A program made the position numbers and the translations under genes. DNA of 64,000 bases from contig JAJFHZ010000031.1 of assembly GCA_021775355.1 (NCBI GenBank), positions 1 through 64,000 on the forward strand, read 5' to 3'. Below the pieces are notes generated by a model. That model saw only the letters and a program-made list of their open reading frames with translations, searched no databases and was not told the origin of the DNA. Shown here one piece after another: positions 34,920 through 44,573 of this stretch. Position 1 is the first letter of the stretch. The number at the start of each line of letters is the position of its first letter. This DNA is from Amylibacter sp. Its GTDB lineage: Bacteria > Pseudomonadota > Alphaproteobacteria > Rhodobacterales > Rhodobacteraceae.

Positions 34920-35973
34920 GTCAGACCCTACTTCTAACCCCGGTGATCAGCTGCTGATTTTGACGCTTAATGAAGCGCCACCGCCCCGTCTTGATAAAGC
35001 TTTGGCCGCTGTTGTGCCAGAGGGTGTGACGCTTAGCCGTTCCATGTTGACGAAATTGATTGAAAGCGGTGCGGTTTCACGCGCTGACGGTACGCCTGTC
35101 ACGGTTCTGAAAACCAAAGGCAAAGCGGGCGAAGAATGGCAGGTGATCCTACCTAAACCCGCTGCATTGGAAGCGGAGCCTGAAGATATCCCGATTGAGG
35201 TCATTTATGAAGACGACGATCTGATTGTGGTAAACAAAGCGGCAGGCATGGTGGTGCATCCCGCACCCGGCTCTGAAACTGGCACGCTGGTCAATGCGTT
35301 GTTGCATCACTGCGGTGACAGCCTGTCGGGTGTTGGTGGTATGAAACGGCCCGGCATCGTGCACCGCATCGATAAGGATACATCCGGTTTGTTGATAGTC
35401 GCCAAATCGGATGCTGCGCATCAAGGCTTGGCCGCGCAATTTGCTGCACACACCATTGAGCGGCGCTATATCGCATTTACCCATGGTGCCCCCAGCCGAT
35501 CCGATCCGCGTATCGCAGGATTACAGGGGGTTGCGTTCGAAGATGGTGGCGTCATTCGTGTGGCCACGAATATCGCGCGCCACAAAACCGACCGTAAACG
35601 CATGGCAGTTGTGAATGACGCGGGGCGTCATGCAATTACGCGTATGTCTTTGCTTGAAAGTTACGGCCCGATTGAACGCCCATATGCCGCCAAAATAGAA
35701 TGTTGGCTGGAAACGGGCCGTACCCACCAAATTCGTGTTCATGCCAACCATTTCGGGCACGGTTTGATAGGTGATCCGATCTACGGTAAACGCAAAAGCC
35801 TGCCGATTAACGCGTTTCAGGACGAAGACAAAGCGTTCCTTGAAGGGTTTAACCGTCAGGCCCTACATGCGGCAACAATCGGCTTTATTCATCCGGTCTC
35901 AAAAAAACTATTGCGATTTAGTTCGGAATTGCCCAAAGATTTGCAAAATCTACAACGGGTTCTTTTAGGGTAA
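34918..35973 (+). CDS. rluD: RluA/RluD-family 23S rRNA pseudouridine synthase
   Basis: 351 residues from ATG 34918 (a much longer open frame upstream is antisense to the divergent gene). An S4 RNA-binding domain (RLDKALAAVVPEGVTLSRSM) precedes the catalytic domain with the active-site Asp in HRIDKDTSGLLIVAK and the TGRTHQIRVHANHFGHGLIGD end motif. Modifies uridines in the helix 69 region of 23S rRNA if it is the true RluD; RluC or RluA-type specificity cannot be excluded. Located immediately upstream of rpoH, as in many Rhodobacterales. Confidence 0.88.
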   Translation: MSDPTSNPGDQLLILTLNEAPPPRLDKALAAVVPEGVTLSRSMLTKLIESGAVSRADGTPVTVLKTKGKAGEEWQVILPKPAALEAEPEDIPIEVIYEDDDLIVVNKAAGMVVHPAPGSETGTLVNALLHHCGDSLSGVGGMKRPGIVHRIDKDTSGLLIVAKSDAAHQGLAAQFAAHTIERRYIAFTHGAPSRSDPRIAGLQGVAFEDGGVIRVATNIARHKTDRKRMAVVNDAGRHAITRMSLLESYGPIERPYAAKIECWLETGRTHQIRVHANHFGHGLIGDPIYGKRKSLPINAFQDEDKAFLEGFNRQALHAATIGFIHPVSKKLLRFSSELPKDLQNLQRVLLG

Positions 35974-36126
35974 GATATTGAATGCATTAAATAATATTGA
36001 TATATTAAAGGTGTGAGTGGTTTATCAGTAATATTTTAGTATTTAATGTTTATTGCGCAGTATATCTTGAAGTATTTCTTTAAGACCCCATTTATTTAAC
36101 ATGTTACTAACCTCGGGGGTTAATCC

Positions 36127-37020
36127 ATGAGCTACACAAATCTGCCGGCACCATCGCCGGAACAAGGCTTGAACAGCTACATGCAGGAAATCCGCAAGTT
36201 CCCTATGTTGGAACCGGAAGAGGAATATATGCTGGCCAAAGCATGGGTGGAACGTGAAGATGCCGAAGCGGCCCATAAACTTGTCACGTCACATTTGCGT
36301 TTGGCTGCTAAAATGGCCATGGGCTATCGTGGCTATGGTTTGCCGATCGCTGAAGTGGTGTCCGAGGCCAACGTTGGCCTGATGCAGGCGGTCAAACGTT
36401 TTGACCCGGAAAAAGGTTTTCGTTTGTCGACCTATGCCATGTGGTGGATCCGCGCCAGCATTCAGGAATTTGTTCTGCGTAGTTGGTCATTGGTTAAAAT
36501 GGGTACAACTTCGGCGCAAAAGAAACTGTTCTTTAACCTGCGCAAGGCGAAAAATAAAATCGGCGTGATGGAAGACGGCGATATGCGCCCGGAACATGTC
36601 AAACAAATCGCACATGATCTGAATGTAACCGAAAAAGAAGTGACGTCTATGAACCGCCGCATGTCGGGGGGTGATGCGTCGCTGAACGTACGCGTGGGTG
36701 GTGATGACGGGGAAGGCGCAGCTGAATTTCAGGATTGGCTGGAAGACGAAGATGCCGATCAGGTCGCGGATTATGCAGAACGCGATGAGTTGGAGGCCCG
36801 CCGTGAATTGATGACGCAAGCAATGGATGTATTGAATGATCGTGAAAAAGACATACTGACCAAGCGCAAATTGCTGGATAAACCTGTGACATTGGAAGAT
36901 CTGTCAGGTGAATACAACGTCAGCCGCGAACGTATCCGCCAAATCGAAGTTCGCGCGTTCGAAAAATTGCAGGAAAAGATGCGGGAATTGGCGGTGGAAA
37001 AGGGGATGATGAAGGGTTAA
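36127..37020 (+). CDS. rpoH: Heat-shock sigma factor RpoH (sigma-32)
   Basis: 297 residues. Region 2 (LVTSHLRLAAKMAMGYRGYGLPIAEVVSEANVGLMQAVKRFDPEKG, with RLSTYAMWWIRASIQEFVLR), the RpoH box QKKLFFNLRKAKN that marks this sigma class, and region 4 ending [21 protein letters not shown]. Directs heat-shock gene transcription. A GGGGG ribosome binding site lies 7 bases before ATG. The 150-bp upstream region is AT-rich. Its TAA interlocks with the stop of the M19 dipeptidase gene. Confidence 0.95.
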   Translation: MSYTNLPAPSPEQGLNSYMQEIRKFPMLEPEEEYMLAKAWVEREDAEAAHKLVTSHLRLAAKMAMGYRGYGLPIAEVVSEANVGLMQAVKRFDPEKGFRLSTYAMWWIRASIQEFVLRSWSLVKMGTTSAQKKLFFNLRKAKNKIGVMEDGDMRPEHVKQIAHDLNVTEKEVTSMNRRMSGGDASLNVRVGGDDGEGAAEFQDWLEDEDADQVADYAERDELEARRELMTQAMDVLNDREKDILTKRKLLDKPVTLEDLSGEYNVSRERIRQIEVRAFEKLQEKMRELAVEKGMMKG

Positions 37021-38195
37021 TCTGGCAGCCTTGCCCGCAAAACCCGCAGCATATTCGTTCCCATAACTTTCCGTATCTGATCGTCGCTTAGGCCATGTTC
37101 CAACAATTCATGAGTCAGGGCGGCCAGTTCGGACGTATCGAATTCCACTTCTATTGTTCCGTCATAATCCGACCCCAAAGATACATGATCTTCGCCCACC
37201 AGATCAATCGCTGCTTTGATTGCGGATGCGACCCCTTTGGGGCTGGCGTCACAGGTGACTTCAGACCAATAACCAATGCCGATCACCCCATCGCGCGCGG
37301 CGATGTCGCGCATCAGGTCATCGGGGAAATTGCGTTTTGTCGCACAATGGCCGTAGGTGCCGGTGTGACTGACCACCAGCGGAATATCGGTCATCGCCAG
37401 CACATCACGGGCAGTTTGCGGGCTGGAATGGGCCAGATCTAGGATCAGGTTGCGTGTGGCCACCTCTGCCACAACTTCACGGCCAAAATCCGTCAGCCCG
37501 TGATTGCCTTCACCGTGCAGTGAGCCACCCAGTGCATTGTCAAAGAAATGTTGCAGGGCAATCAGCCTGTAACCTGCGTCTACAAGACGATCCAGATTGC
37601 CAAGATTACTTTCCAGCGGGTGGCTACCTTCAATGCCCAACAGCCCGCCAACAATATTTTCGCCATTTTCGTGTCGTTCCAGAACAGCGTCCAAATCCGC
37701 ACGAGTGCGGATGATTTTCAGATTGTCGGGGCTGGCGGCCTCAAACCCATGCAGTTTTTCAGCCTGATATAGGGCGCGTTCCAGAATACTGTCCCATGTG
37801 CGCATCGGCCAAAGTTGGGCCACAGCCAGCAGGGTTATGTCATCTGCTGCATCCGCAGAATTTTTCTGGTAATTCAAACCCTTCGGGCTTTTGGTGACGG
37901 CTGTGAACATCTGAATGGCCACATTACCCTGTTGCAGGCGCGGTATATCAACCTGCCCGCGTGTGGCACGTTTGGTCAAACCACGTTTCCACAACAGACT
38001 GTCCGCATGCCAGTCGCCAATCACAAGGGTTTTATGCAGGGCGGTCGCCTGATCCGATACAGGATAGGGTTCATGGGCCAAGACCACATTTTTACCTTTC
38101 TCTACAATGCCGGGCCCAAAGGTCAAGAAACCTGCTGCGCCGATTACGGCCAGTCCAACAACGGTTTGCAAAGTGCGTTTTACATAACGGTTCAT
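37017..38195 (-). CDS. Membrane-anchored dipeptidase, peptidase M19 (renal dipeptidase family)
   Basis: 392 residues. One N-terminal membrane helix (TLQTVVGLAVIGAAGFLTFG) anchors a periplasmic domain. Zinc ligands of M19 are visible: HxD in DWHADSLLW, the bridging Glu in GIEGSHPLE, and the two His in IALQHFFDN and VVSHTGTYG, plus the GSDYDG end motif. Cuts dipeptides, often with a D-residue at the C-terminal side. Last gene of a six-gene minus-strand run; ATG overlaps the glycosyltransferase stop as TAATG. Confidence 0.9.
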   Translation of the reverse strand: MNRYVKRTLQTVVGLAVIGAAGFLTFGPGIVEKGKNVVLAHEPYPVSDQATALHKTLVIGDWHADSLLWKRGLTKRATRGQVDIPRLQQGNVAIQMFTAVTKSPKGLNYQKNSADAADDITLLAVAQLWPMRTWDSILERALYQAEKLHGFEAASPDNLKIIRTRADLDAVLERHENGENIVGGLLGIEGSHPLESNLGNLDRLVDAGYRLIALQHFFDNALGGSLHGEGNHGLTDFGREVVAEVATRNLILDLAHSSPQTARDVLAMTDIPLVVSHTGTYGHCATKRNFPDDLMRDIAARDGVIGIGYWSEVTCDASPKGVASAIKAAIDLVGEDHVSLGSDYDGTIEVEFDTSELAALTHELLEHGLSDDQIRKVMGTNMLRVLRARLPD

Positions 38196-39400
38196 TATCT
38201 TCCCTTCAGGGCCTGCTTAATATGGTGCAGCACTTTTTGCCCCCAAACGCGCCAGTTCAAATGGTCTTCGAATTCTTTTCTGCAGTTCTGCCGTAATGCG
38301 ACATAATCATTCGGATGATCCAGATAATGCAAAATTTTCGCAGCAAAACAAACAACATCTGATCCCACTGGAAACACATGACCATTGATACCGTCGCGCA
38401 CAGGTACGCCGCCGATGCGGTAGCACAGTGACGGCAGGCCATAGGCGGAAGCTTCACAAAATGCAAAGCCGAAAGATTCAAACGATGGCATGACGAAAAA
38501 ATGCGCGGATCGAAGTGCATTTGTGAAAATCGCCAACTGTTCGGGAATGGATTTATCCAGATTTGGATGGACAGTCATATGATCTGAACAGCATTCCTCT
38601 GGGGGGGTACAACCAATAACGGTCAACCGCGCATTCAGGCCCTTTTCGCGCAGAATTTGCATGGTCTCATAACTGATTTGCCCACCTTTGGCATGCCAGT
38701 TACGCCCGATCATCAACAGTTCTATCGGTTTATCTGTGGTTAATGTTAAAGGGGTCGCTTCCGCATCAGGTGAAACAATGTTTGCCCCCCATGAAATATG
38801 CAAAGAATTGCCGTCGGATAACCCATAAAGCATATCTGCTTCATCTTTTAGCCATTGCGAAGGCCAGAGCATAAGGTCGGTGTTTTGAAACACATCTTTT
38901 TCGGCATTCAGGATCAGTGGATCCAACCGTCGGGAAACCGACCAGAAAGACCCGAAGTTTTCGCCGATCATAGAGTTTTTATAGGCCGTCGGCGTGGCGT
39001 CTGATGTGTAAAGCGTCAAAATATTTTTAGGTGGGTGCAACTTATACAAGGAATGAAAGCTGTAGGCGCCAAAGACCACATCAAAATCACCCTTTGCCAG
39101 CTCTTTACGAACGCCGCGTGCAATGATGGGCGCAAAAGCCAGATGCAATCGCCATTGCGCGCGCATAACTATTGCTAGTGGCATACGTTTGACCAGCCAA
39201 CGTATGGGTTCCGCCCAGTACCAGCTTTGGTTCAGGATATGAACATCGCCGACATGTTCCTGAAGCGTGTTGTAAAGCCGTGCATTTCCACCTGAATAGG
39301 TATGTGGGTCTTTAGGGTCTTGATCACACAAATAGGCTATTTTCAGCCTTTGGTTTCCTGTTTTACAGGCGGTATCATCTGTCCCCGTTTGTGCGCTCAT
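38195..39400 (-). CDS. Glycosyltransferase, GT4-like (family uncertain)
   Basis: 401 residues. N-terminal Rossmann half opens LKIAYLCDQDPKDPHTYSGG, a nucleotide-sugar-acceptor loop seen in GT4 proteins; the C-terminal half carries ELLMIGRNWHAKGGQISYE and the EX7E-type FFVMPSFESFGFAFCEASAYGLPSLCY. Retaining GT-B glycosyltransferase acting at the cytoplasmic membrane face. The acceptor is unknown. Sits in an operon between pepF and the M19 dipeptidase, with no other glycan genes near, so its pathway is unclear. Confidence 0.8.
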   Translation of the reverse strand: MSAQTGTDDTACKTGNQRLKIAYLCDQDPKDPHTYSGGNARLYNTLQEHVGDVHILNQSWYWAEPIRWLVKRMPLAIVMRAQWRLHLAFAPIIARGVRKELAKGDFDVVFGAYSFHSLYKLHPPKNILTLYTSDATPTAYKNSMIGENFGSFWSVSRRLDPLILNAEKDVFQNTDLMLWPSQWLKDEADMLYGLSDGNSLHISWGANIVSPDAEATPLTLTTDKPIELLMIGRNWHAKGGQISYETMQILREKGLNARLTVIGCTPPEECCSDHMTVHPNLDKSIPEQLAIFTNALRSAHFFVMPSFESFGFAFCEASAYGLPSLCYRIGGVPVRDGINGHVFPVGSDVVCFAAKILHYLDHPNDYVALRQNCRKEFEDHLNWRVWGQKVLHHIKQALKGR

Positions 39401-39405
39401 GCGTT

Positions 39406-41244
39406 TTAATCTTCCATCGCTTCCAGTTCATCTATCATCGAACTGATCAGGTTTAACCCTTTATCCCAGAACTTCGGATCACTGGCATCCAAACCGAACG
39501 GGGCCAGTAATTCTTTATGGTGTTTTGATCCGCCGGCTTTCAACATATCAAAATATTTTGCCTGAAAATCAGTATTGCCTTCCGCGTAAACAGCATAAAG
39601 CGCATTTACAAGGCCATCACCAAAGGCATAGGCGTAGACGTAAAAAGGTGAATGGATGAAGTGCGGGATATAGGCCCAGAAGGTTTCATAACCGTCCATG
39701 AAATTGAATACTGGGCCTAGGCTTTCGCCCTGCACGGACATCCAGATTTCATTGATCTGATCGGGCGTCAACTCACCGTCAGCGCGTGCGGCGTGCAATT
39801 TGCACTCAAAATCATAAAACGCGATTTGGCGCACAACGGTATTGATCATGTCCTCAACCTTACCTGCTAACAGACGCTTGCGTGCAGCCTGATCGGGTGC
39901 GGCATCTAGCAGTTTGCGAAAGGTCAGCATTTCACCGAAAACGGATGCGGTTTCGGCCAATGTCAGCGGGGTAGAGCTAAGCAACTCACCTTGATCTGCT
40001 GCCAAGACCTGATGTACACCGTGGCCCAATTCATGTGCCAATGTCATCACATCACGTTGTTTTCCAAGGTAATTCAACATGACATAGGGATGTACATTTG
40101 TTACGGTTGGGTGTGCAAAAGCCCCCGGTGCCTTGCCTGGTTTCACACCTGCATCAATCCAGCCCTTGTCAAAGAAAGGTTCGGCAATACGCGCCATTTC
40201 GGGGTCAAAATCTGCGTAGGCTTCCATCACCATTGTGCGCGCATCTGCCCAAGCTATTGCAGTACTGTCTTCATCTGGTAGGGGTGCATTGCGATCCCAC
40301 ATTTCCAATGTTTCCAGCCCCATCCATTTAGCTTTCAACGCGTAATAGCGGTGCGATAGCTTCGGGTAAGCGGCAACAACAGCGTTACGCAATGCTTCAA
40401 CCACTTCAGGTTCCACATGATTGGCCAAATGGCGACCGGCTTGCGGGGTTGGCAAACCGCGCCAACGATCTTCGATCTCTTTTTCCTTGGCCAGCGTATT
40501 GGTGATCCGCGCGAACAGTGAAATGTTATTCTGAAACACTGTTATCAAGGCTTTTGCGCCTTTTTCACGCTGCGCGCGATCTGCATCCGACAAAAGGTTC
40601 AGCGTTGCTTCAAGGTTCATGTCTTTGCCGTCCACATCAAAGACAAGCCCTGCCATGGTTTCATCAAACAGGCGGTTCCATGCGGTTGAACCGACAACGG
40701 ATTGATCGTGCAGGAATTTCTCCAATTCATCGGACAGCTGATAAGGTTTCATCGCCCGCATCTGATCCAAGATAGGTTTGAAACGGGCCAGCCCTGTGTC
40801 TGACGCCACCATTGCATCCAGTTGCGCATCATCAACGCGATTCAGTTCCAGTGAAAAAAACACCATTGGTGTTGACATATCGGTAATGGCCCCCTGCATA
40901 TCGGCCATAAACTTGGCGCGATTAGGGTCAGTGGTGTTTTGGTAATAGCGCAGCCCTGCAAACGACATCACACGCCCCATGATGTTCTGGATTTTCTCGA
41001 AGCGCAGGATACATGCCAGCAATCCGGCCGCATCCAAGTCCGCCAGTTTACTTTCGTATTCAGCGGCAAAGGCAGGGCACTCCATACTCAACCAATCCAT
41101 ATCTTTGGTAATTTCAGGCCCATCGGTGCTTGGATATAGATCATCCAAATTCCACTCCGGCAAATCCCCGAATTCATTTGTGGCGGCTGCATCACGCATA
41201 TCGCGGGGCAGGTCGGGTTGGGCGGGGGAAAACGGGTTGAACAT
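39406..41244 (-). CDS. pepF: Oligoendopeptidase F (peptidase M3 family)
   Basis: 612 residues from an ATG preceded by AGGAG. Zinc site HELGH in TLAHELGHGVHQVLA, with the third ligand Glu in LAETASVFGEML. N-terminal helical region (residues ~30-200) encloses the cleft, as in PepF/M3B. Cytoplasmic metallopeptidase that trims peptides of 7-17 residues. Followed 5 bp later by the glycosyltransferase gene. Confidence 0.92.
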   Translation of the reverse strand: MFNPFSPAQPDLPRDMRDAAATNEFGDLPEWNLDDLYPSTDGPEITKDMDWLSMECPAFAAEYESKLADLDAAGLLACILRFEKIQNIMGRVMSFAGLRYYQNTTDPNRAKFMADMQGAITDMSTPMVFFSLELNRVDDAQLDAMVASDTGLARFKPILDQMRAMKPYQLSDELEKFLHDQSVVGSTAWNRLFDETMAGLVFDVDGKDMNLEATLNLLSDADRAQREKGAKALITVFQNNISLFARITNTLAKEKEIEDRWRGLPTPQAGRHLANHVEPEVVEALRNAVVAAYPKLSHRYYALKAKWMGLETLEMWDRNAPLPDEDSTAIAWADARTMVMEAYADFDPEMARIAEPFFDKGWIDAGVKPGKAPGAFAHPTVTNVHPYVMLNYLGKQRDVMTLAHELGHGVHQVLAADQGELLSSTPLTLAETASVFGEMLTFRKLLDAAPDQAARKRLLAGKVEDMINTVVRQIAFYDFECKLHAARADGELTPDQINEIWMSVQGESLGPVFNFMDGYETFWAYIPHFIHSPFYVYAYAFGDGLVNALYAVYAEGNTDFQAKYFDMLKAGGSKHHKELLAPFGLDASDPKFWDKGLNLISSMIDELEAMED

Positions 41245-41303
41245 GCGGGTGGCTCCTGAAATATTTGACAGAAGATGTAGGGCTTATAACGCAGAAGGGA
41301 AAG

Positions 41304-41600
41304 CTAAATTTCTATAGGGGCCTTTTGTTCCATCGGTACTTTCGGCTTTGGCTTGCGTCGAATGATAATATCACCATTGGGTAACACTTCGGGCGGTTCG
41401 TATTCACCCAGATCGTCGATCTTGTCACGAAGGGAATTCAAGAGTGGCCCAAGTTCATCGACCCAGTTTTCAAAAAACTTTTGTGTGTCTTCGGATAACT
41501 CTTCCAAGCCTTTGCGCAAATCTTCCCAATTTTTTGGGTCGGATTCTGCCGGGGTGGCCATCAGGAAGGGAATAAGGGCGATATACAAGAAGTGTTTCAT
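41304..41600 (-). CDS. Small exported Rhodobacterales protein, unknown function
   Basis: 98 residues with a signal peptide (MKHFLYIALIPFLMATPAES) and a helical, acidic mature region (LRKGLEELSEDTQKFFENWV) ending in the family mark EVLPNGDIIIRRKPK. Homologues in Rhodobacteraceae are often labelled AAA+ ATPase by error; there is no P-loop here. Probably periplasmic. In a run between the EEP nuclease gene (30 bp away) and pepF (59 bp). Confidence 0.78.
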   Translation of the reverse strand: MKHFLYIALIPFLMATPAESDPKNWEDLRKGLEELSEDTQKFFENWVDELGPLLNSLRDKIDDLGEYEPPEVLPNGDIIIRRKPKPKVPMEQKAPIEI

Positions 41601-41630
41601 GTTCCTAATATAAGGTATATTCCATGATTT

Positions 41631-42677
41631 TCACCCCTGCAACGACAAATCCAGATCAATCGTTACAGGAAAATGATCCGAAGCGGTCAGCAACGCATCA
41701 CATAAGTCTTTTTGTGAAAAGCAGTCGGGATCATTGAATGGGTGCCATATTTTCCAGACTGGTGATGTGGTATTTGCAATGTCGGGTGATATCATTATGT
41801 AATCCAAAAGCGCATTCAGATAGGTTTTGCTTTCATGGATATAAAATCGCGATGTAGTGGGAAATCCGCCCGCACGAGCAGACATGGCAGTCTCAGCATG
41901 TGGTTCGCGCAAGATCTCGCTCTCTGGCTTTGATACCCCGATAACAATTTCCACCCCAGACTGGCCGAACAGTTTTTCATATTCATCCAGCCCCGGGCCG
42001 TCATTGAAATCACCCATCACGATCAGATCGTCGCCCAGTGCTAAATGTTCATCAACTCTTTGTCGCAGCCAGATACACTGCGCCAGTTGCTTACGCCTGT
42101 TATCAATCGCGATCCGCACTTGCTGTTGTTGGTTTCTGGCGCCGTGTGGGGCTTTGGATTTTGCATGAACCCCGATCAGCCGCATTGGATTGCCGCCCGT
42201 GGGAATGACCAACAATTCCAGTGGGGGTTTGGAAAACGAGATCTTTTCGGGTTTTGCATCAACGTCTACGTCAAGATGAAAAACCCCATCAAATCTAGGG
42301 GTGTCCCGTGCACCGTTATGGGGTGGGGAAAATCCTTGTGGATCATGTATGACATCCATTTTTGTCGGGTCGAAAAGAAACGTTATTTCCTGTTGGGTGT
42401 GATTGGAAAAACCGATGATCGCCTTGTTCTGCCGCAAGTTAAAGTGCTTTGCGAAATTTTCCAGTGCGCTGACCGAAGATTGATCACTGCCATTATCAGG
42501 TGCTTCAATAACCATAATTCCGTCAGCATTTATTGCCTGAAAGACATATCCCAATGCATTGATTTGCATCGATTTAGTGACATTCCATTTTCCGGACCAG
42601 CTGTTATTTTCAAGTAACTGATCATTCTGATCAAACAGCTTGGAAAACCATTCAACATTATAAGTTGCTAGGCGCAT
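41631..42677 (-). CDS. Endonuclease/exonuclease/phosphatase (EEP) superfamily protein
   Basis: 348 residues. EEP fold with the opening LATYNVEWFSKLFD (metal Asn), VIEAPDNG in place of the usual catalytic Glu motif, MGDFNDGPGLDEYE, and DHFPVTIDLDL at the end. Members cut DNA, RNA or phospholipid/inositol headgroups. No signal peptide. Its ATG overlaps the TGA of the DjlA-like gene as TGATG, so the two are translationally coupled. Substrate not predictable. Confidence 0.85.
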   Translation of the reverse strand: MRLATYNVEWFSKLFDQNDQLLENNSWSGKWNVTKSMQINALGYVFQAINADGIMVIEAPDNGSDQSSVSALENFAKHFNLRQNKAIIGFSNHTQQEITFLFDPTKMDVIHDPQGFSPPHNGARDTPRFDGVFHLDVDVDAKPEKISFSKPPLELLVIPTGGNPMRLIGVHAKSKAPHGARNQQQQVRIAIDNRRKQLAQCIWLRQRVDEHLALGDDLIVMGDFNDGPGLDEYEKLFGQSGVEIVIGVSKPESEILREPHAETAMSARAGGFPTTSRFYIHESKTYLNALLDYIMISPDIANTTSPVWKIWHPFNDPDCFSQKDLCDALLTASDHFPVTIDLDLSLQG

Positions 42678-43363
42678 CAGGCATCTTTATGGGTTTCATT
42701 GATCTCTTCCCACGCTTTGTTGATTGCGATCAATCGCTTGGTTGCCATTGTAATGGCTTCTTCAGGCAGGCCGCGCGCCATCATTTGATCGGGATGTGTT
42801 TCACGAACTTTCTGACGCCATTCTTTATGGATTTGATCAAGCGTGTTGTCGGGTGTCACACCCAAAACATCGTATGCATCAGGCGGGGCATCGGGCACGA
42901 AACGGGTGCGAAAGCTGCGATATGCGATCTCATCAATACCAAAAATATTGGCAACGCGGTGGACATAGTCATCCTCATTAGGGTGGTAATGCCCATCGGC
43001 CATTGCGATGTAAAACAGACCTTCGATCAGATCTTCCAGCACGGCAGTTTCTGTCTTGAACATTCTGGCGACTTTACGCGCGTAGATATCATAACCCGCC
43101 ACATCTTGACGGGCCAGGTTGAAAACTTTGGCGGCTTTGGAAGCATCGCGTTCGGGAATATAAAAAATTTGCCGAAAGGCGGCGACCTCATCTTTTGTCA
43201 CCAATCCATCCGCTTTGGCCATTTTCGCCCCAAGCGCAATAACTGCGATGGTAAAGGCCACACTTTTTTCAGGGCGTGCTTTCAGTTTTTCTAGGACATT
43301 AGTTAAACCTTCACCGGTTGTAATGGCGGATATTGCATCTGAAATTCGAAGCCAAACTGACAT
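42677..43363 (-). CDS. TerB-DnaJ protein (DjlA-like co-chaperone)
   Basis: 228 residues. A TerB-type helical domain (residues ~20-140: AFTIAVIALGAKMAKADGLV, and FYIAMADGHYHPNEDDYVHR) is followed by a C-terminal J domain (YDVLGVTPDNTLDQIHKEWR, HPD at THPDQM). DjlA proteins stimulate DnaK. Unlike E. coli DjlA no N-terminal membrane helix is present, so this is a soluble form. First gene of the djlA-EEP-98aa-pepF-GT-M19 run. Confidence 0.88.
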   Translation of the reverse strand: MSVWLRISDAISAITTGEGLTNVLEKLKARPEKSVAFTIAVIALGAKMAKADGLVTKDEVAAFRQIFYIPERDASKAAKVFNLARQDVAGYDIYARKVARMFKTETAVLEDLIEGLFYIAMADGHYHPNEDDYVHRVANIFGIDEIAYRSFRTRFVPDAPPDAYDVLGVTPDNTLDQIHKEWRQKVRETHPDQMMARGLPEEAITMATKRLIAINKAWEEINETHKDA

Positions 43364-43525
43364 GGGGGAAACCTTTGAACCTGTGTTATTTATTTAATTT
43401 ACAGCAGTTTTTGTATCAACACCAGATCATGTCGACGATCAAATATAGGATCATCATACCGTCAGCCTTTCGCGTTGACTTCCTTAAACGATCACGTCCA
43501 AATACGCGCAAATTGGAGAATGACT

Positions 43526-44572
43526 ATGAAGTATAATACTTTAGGAACTACAGATCTGAAGGTCAGCGAACTTTGTCTTGGCTCAATGACTTGGGGAACA
43601 CAAAATACCACCGCTGAAGGCCATGCACAAATTGATATGGCGTTGGACTACGGGGTAAATATTATCGACACGGCCGAAATGTATCCGGTGAACCCGCTGA
43701 CCAAAGAGACCCAAGGGGATACCGAGCGGGTTATAGGTGAATGGGTGGCCAAATCGGGAAAACGTGGCGATGTGCTGATTGCGACCAAGGCGTCGGGTGC
43801 GGGCTATATGAATGTGCGTGACGGTGCACCGATATCGCCCGAGACTATTCAACAGGCGGTAGCGGCTTCGTTGAAATCACTGCAAACCGATTACATTGAT
43901 CTTTACCAACTGCATTGGCCCAACCGCGGGTCGTATATGTTCCGTCAAAACTGGAATTTTGACCCTTCTAATCAAAACAAACAACAGACTTTGGACCACA
44001 TTGTTTCCGTACTGGAAACAATGCAAGAGCTTGTCAATGCAGGTAAAATTCGCCATTTCGGCTTGTCGAATGACAGTGCGTGGGGTACGGCACAATGGTT
44101 GCGTATATCCCAAGAGCGTGGCTTGCCAAGGGTGCAATCCATCCAAAACGAATATAGCCTGTTATGCCGTATGTTCGATACCGACCTTTCCGAACTTTGC
44201 CATAATGAACAGGTGGGCTTACTGGCGTTTTCACCGTTGGCCACTGGTTTGTTAACCGGCAAGTATCACGGCGGTACTGCTATTCCGGACGGGTCGCGTA
44301 TGACGTTGTCACCTGAATTAGGTGGCCGTATTACCCCCCAGGTCTGGCCTGCGATTGCGGCCTATCAGGCGATTGCCGATAAACACGGGCTGAACATGGC
44401 GCAAATGGCCCTCGCATGGTGCCGTACCCGGCCCTTTATGGCCTCTGCGATCTTTGGGGCGACTAAAATGGATCAGTTGGAAGTCGCGTTGAAATCGACG
44501 GAAGTGGTGTTAAGCGATGCCGTTTTGGCTGAAATAACGGCAGCCCATAAATCCCACCCGATGCCGTATTGA
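43526..44572 (+). CDS. Aldo/keto reductase, Tas-like
   Basis: 348 residues from ATG 43526 with GGAG 7-8 bases upstream; earlier Met codons have worse spacing. Catalytic tetrad visible: Asp and Tyr in IIDTAEMYPV, Lys in IATKASG, His in LYQLHWPNR. NADPH-dependent carbonyl reductase of the AKR family. The long loop PVNPLTKETQGDTERVIG matches the Tas protein of E. coli. The EamA transporter gene starts one base after its stop codon, so the two are co-expressed. Confidence 0.9.
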   Translation: MKYNTLGTTDLKVSELCLGSMTWGTQNTTAEGHAQIDMALDYGVNIIDTAEMYPVNPLTKETQGDTERVIGEWVAKSGKRGDVLIATKASGAGYMNVRDGAPISPETIQQAVAASLKSLQTDYIDLYQLHWPNRGSYMFRQNWNFDPSNQNKQQTLDHIVSVLETMQELVNAGKIRHFGLSNDSAWGTAQWLRISQERGLPRVQSIQNEYSLLCRMFDTDLSELCHNEQVGLLAFSPLATGLLTGKYHGGTAIPDGSRMTLSPELGGRITPQVWPAIAAYQAIADKHGLNMAQMALAWCRTRPFMASAIFGATKMDQLEVALKSTEVVLSDAVLAEITAAHKSHPMPY

Positions 44573-44573
44573 T

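Noticed and set aside
36001..36126. Palindrome around TAACATGTTA before rpoH
   Set aside because: Ten bases in a very AT-rich stretch; likely chance, and no known RpoH regulator site is matched.
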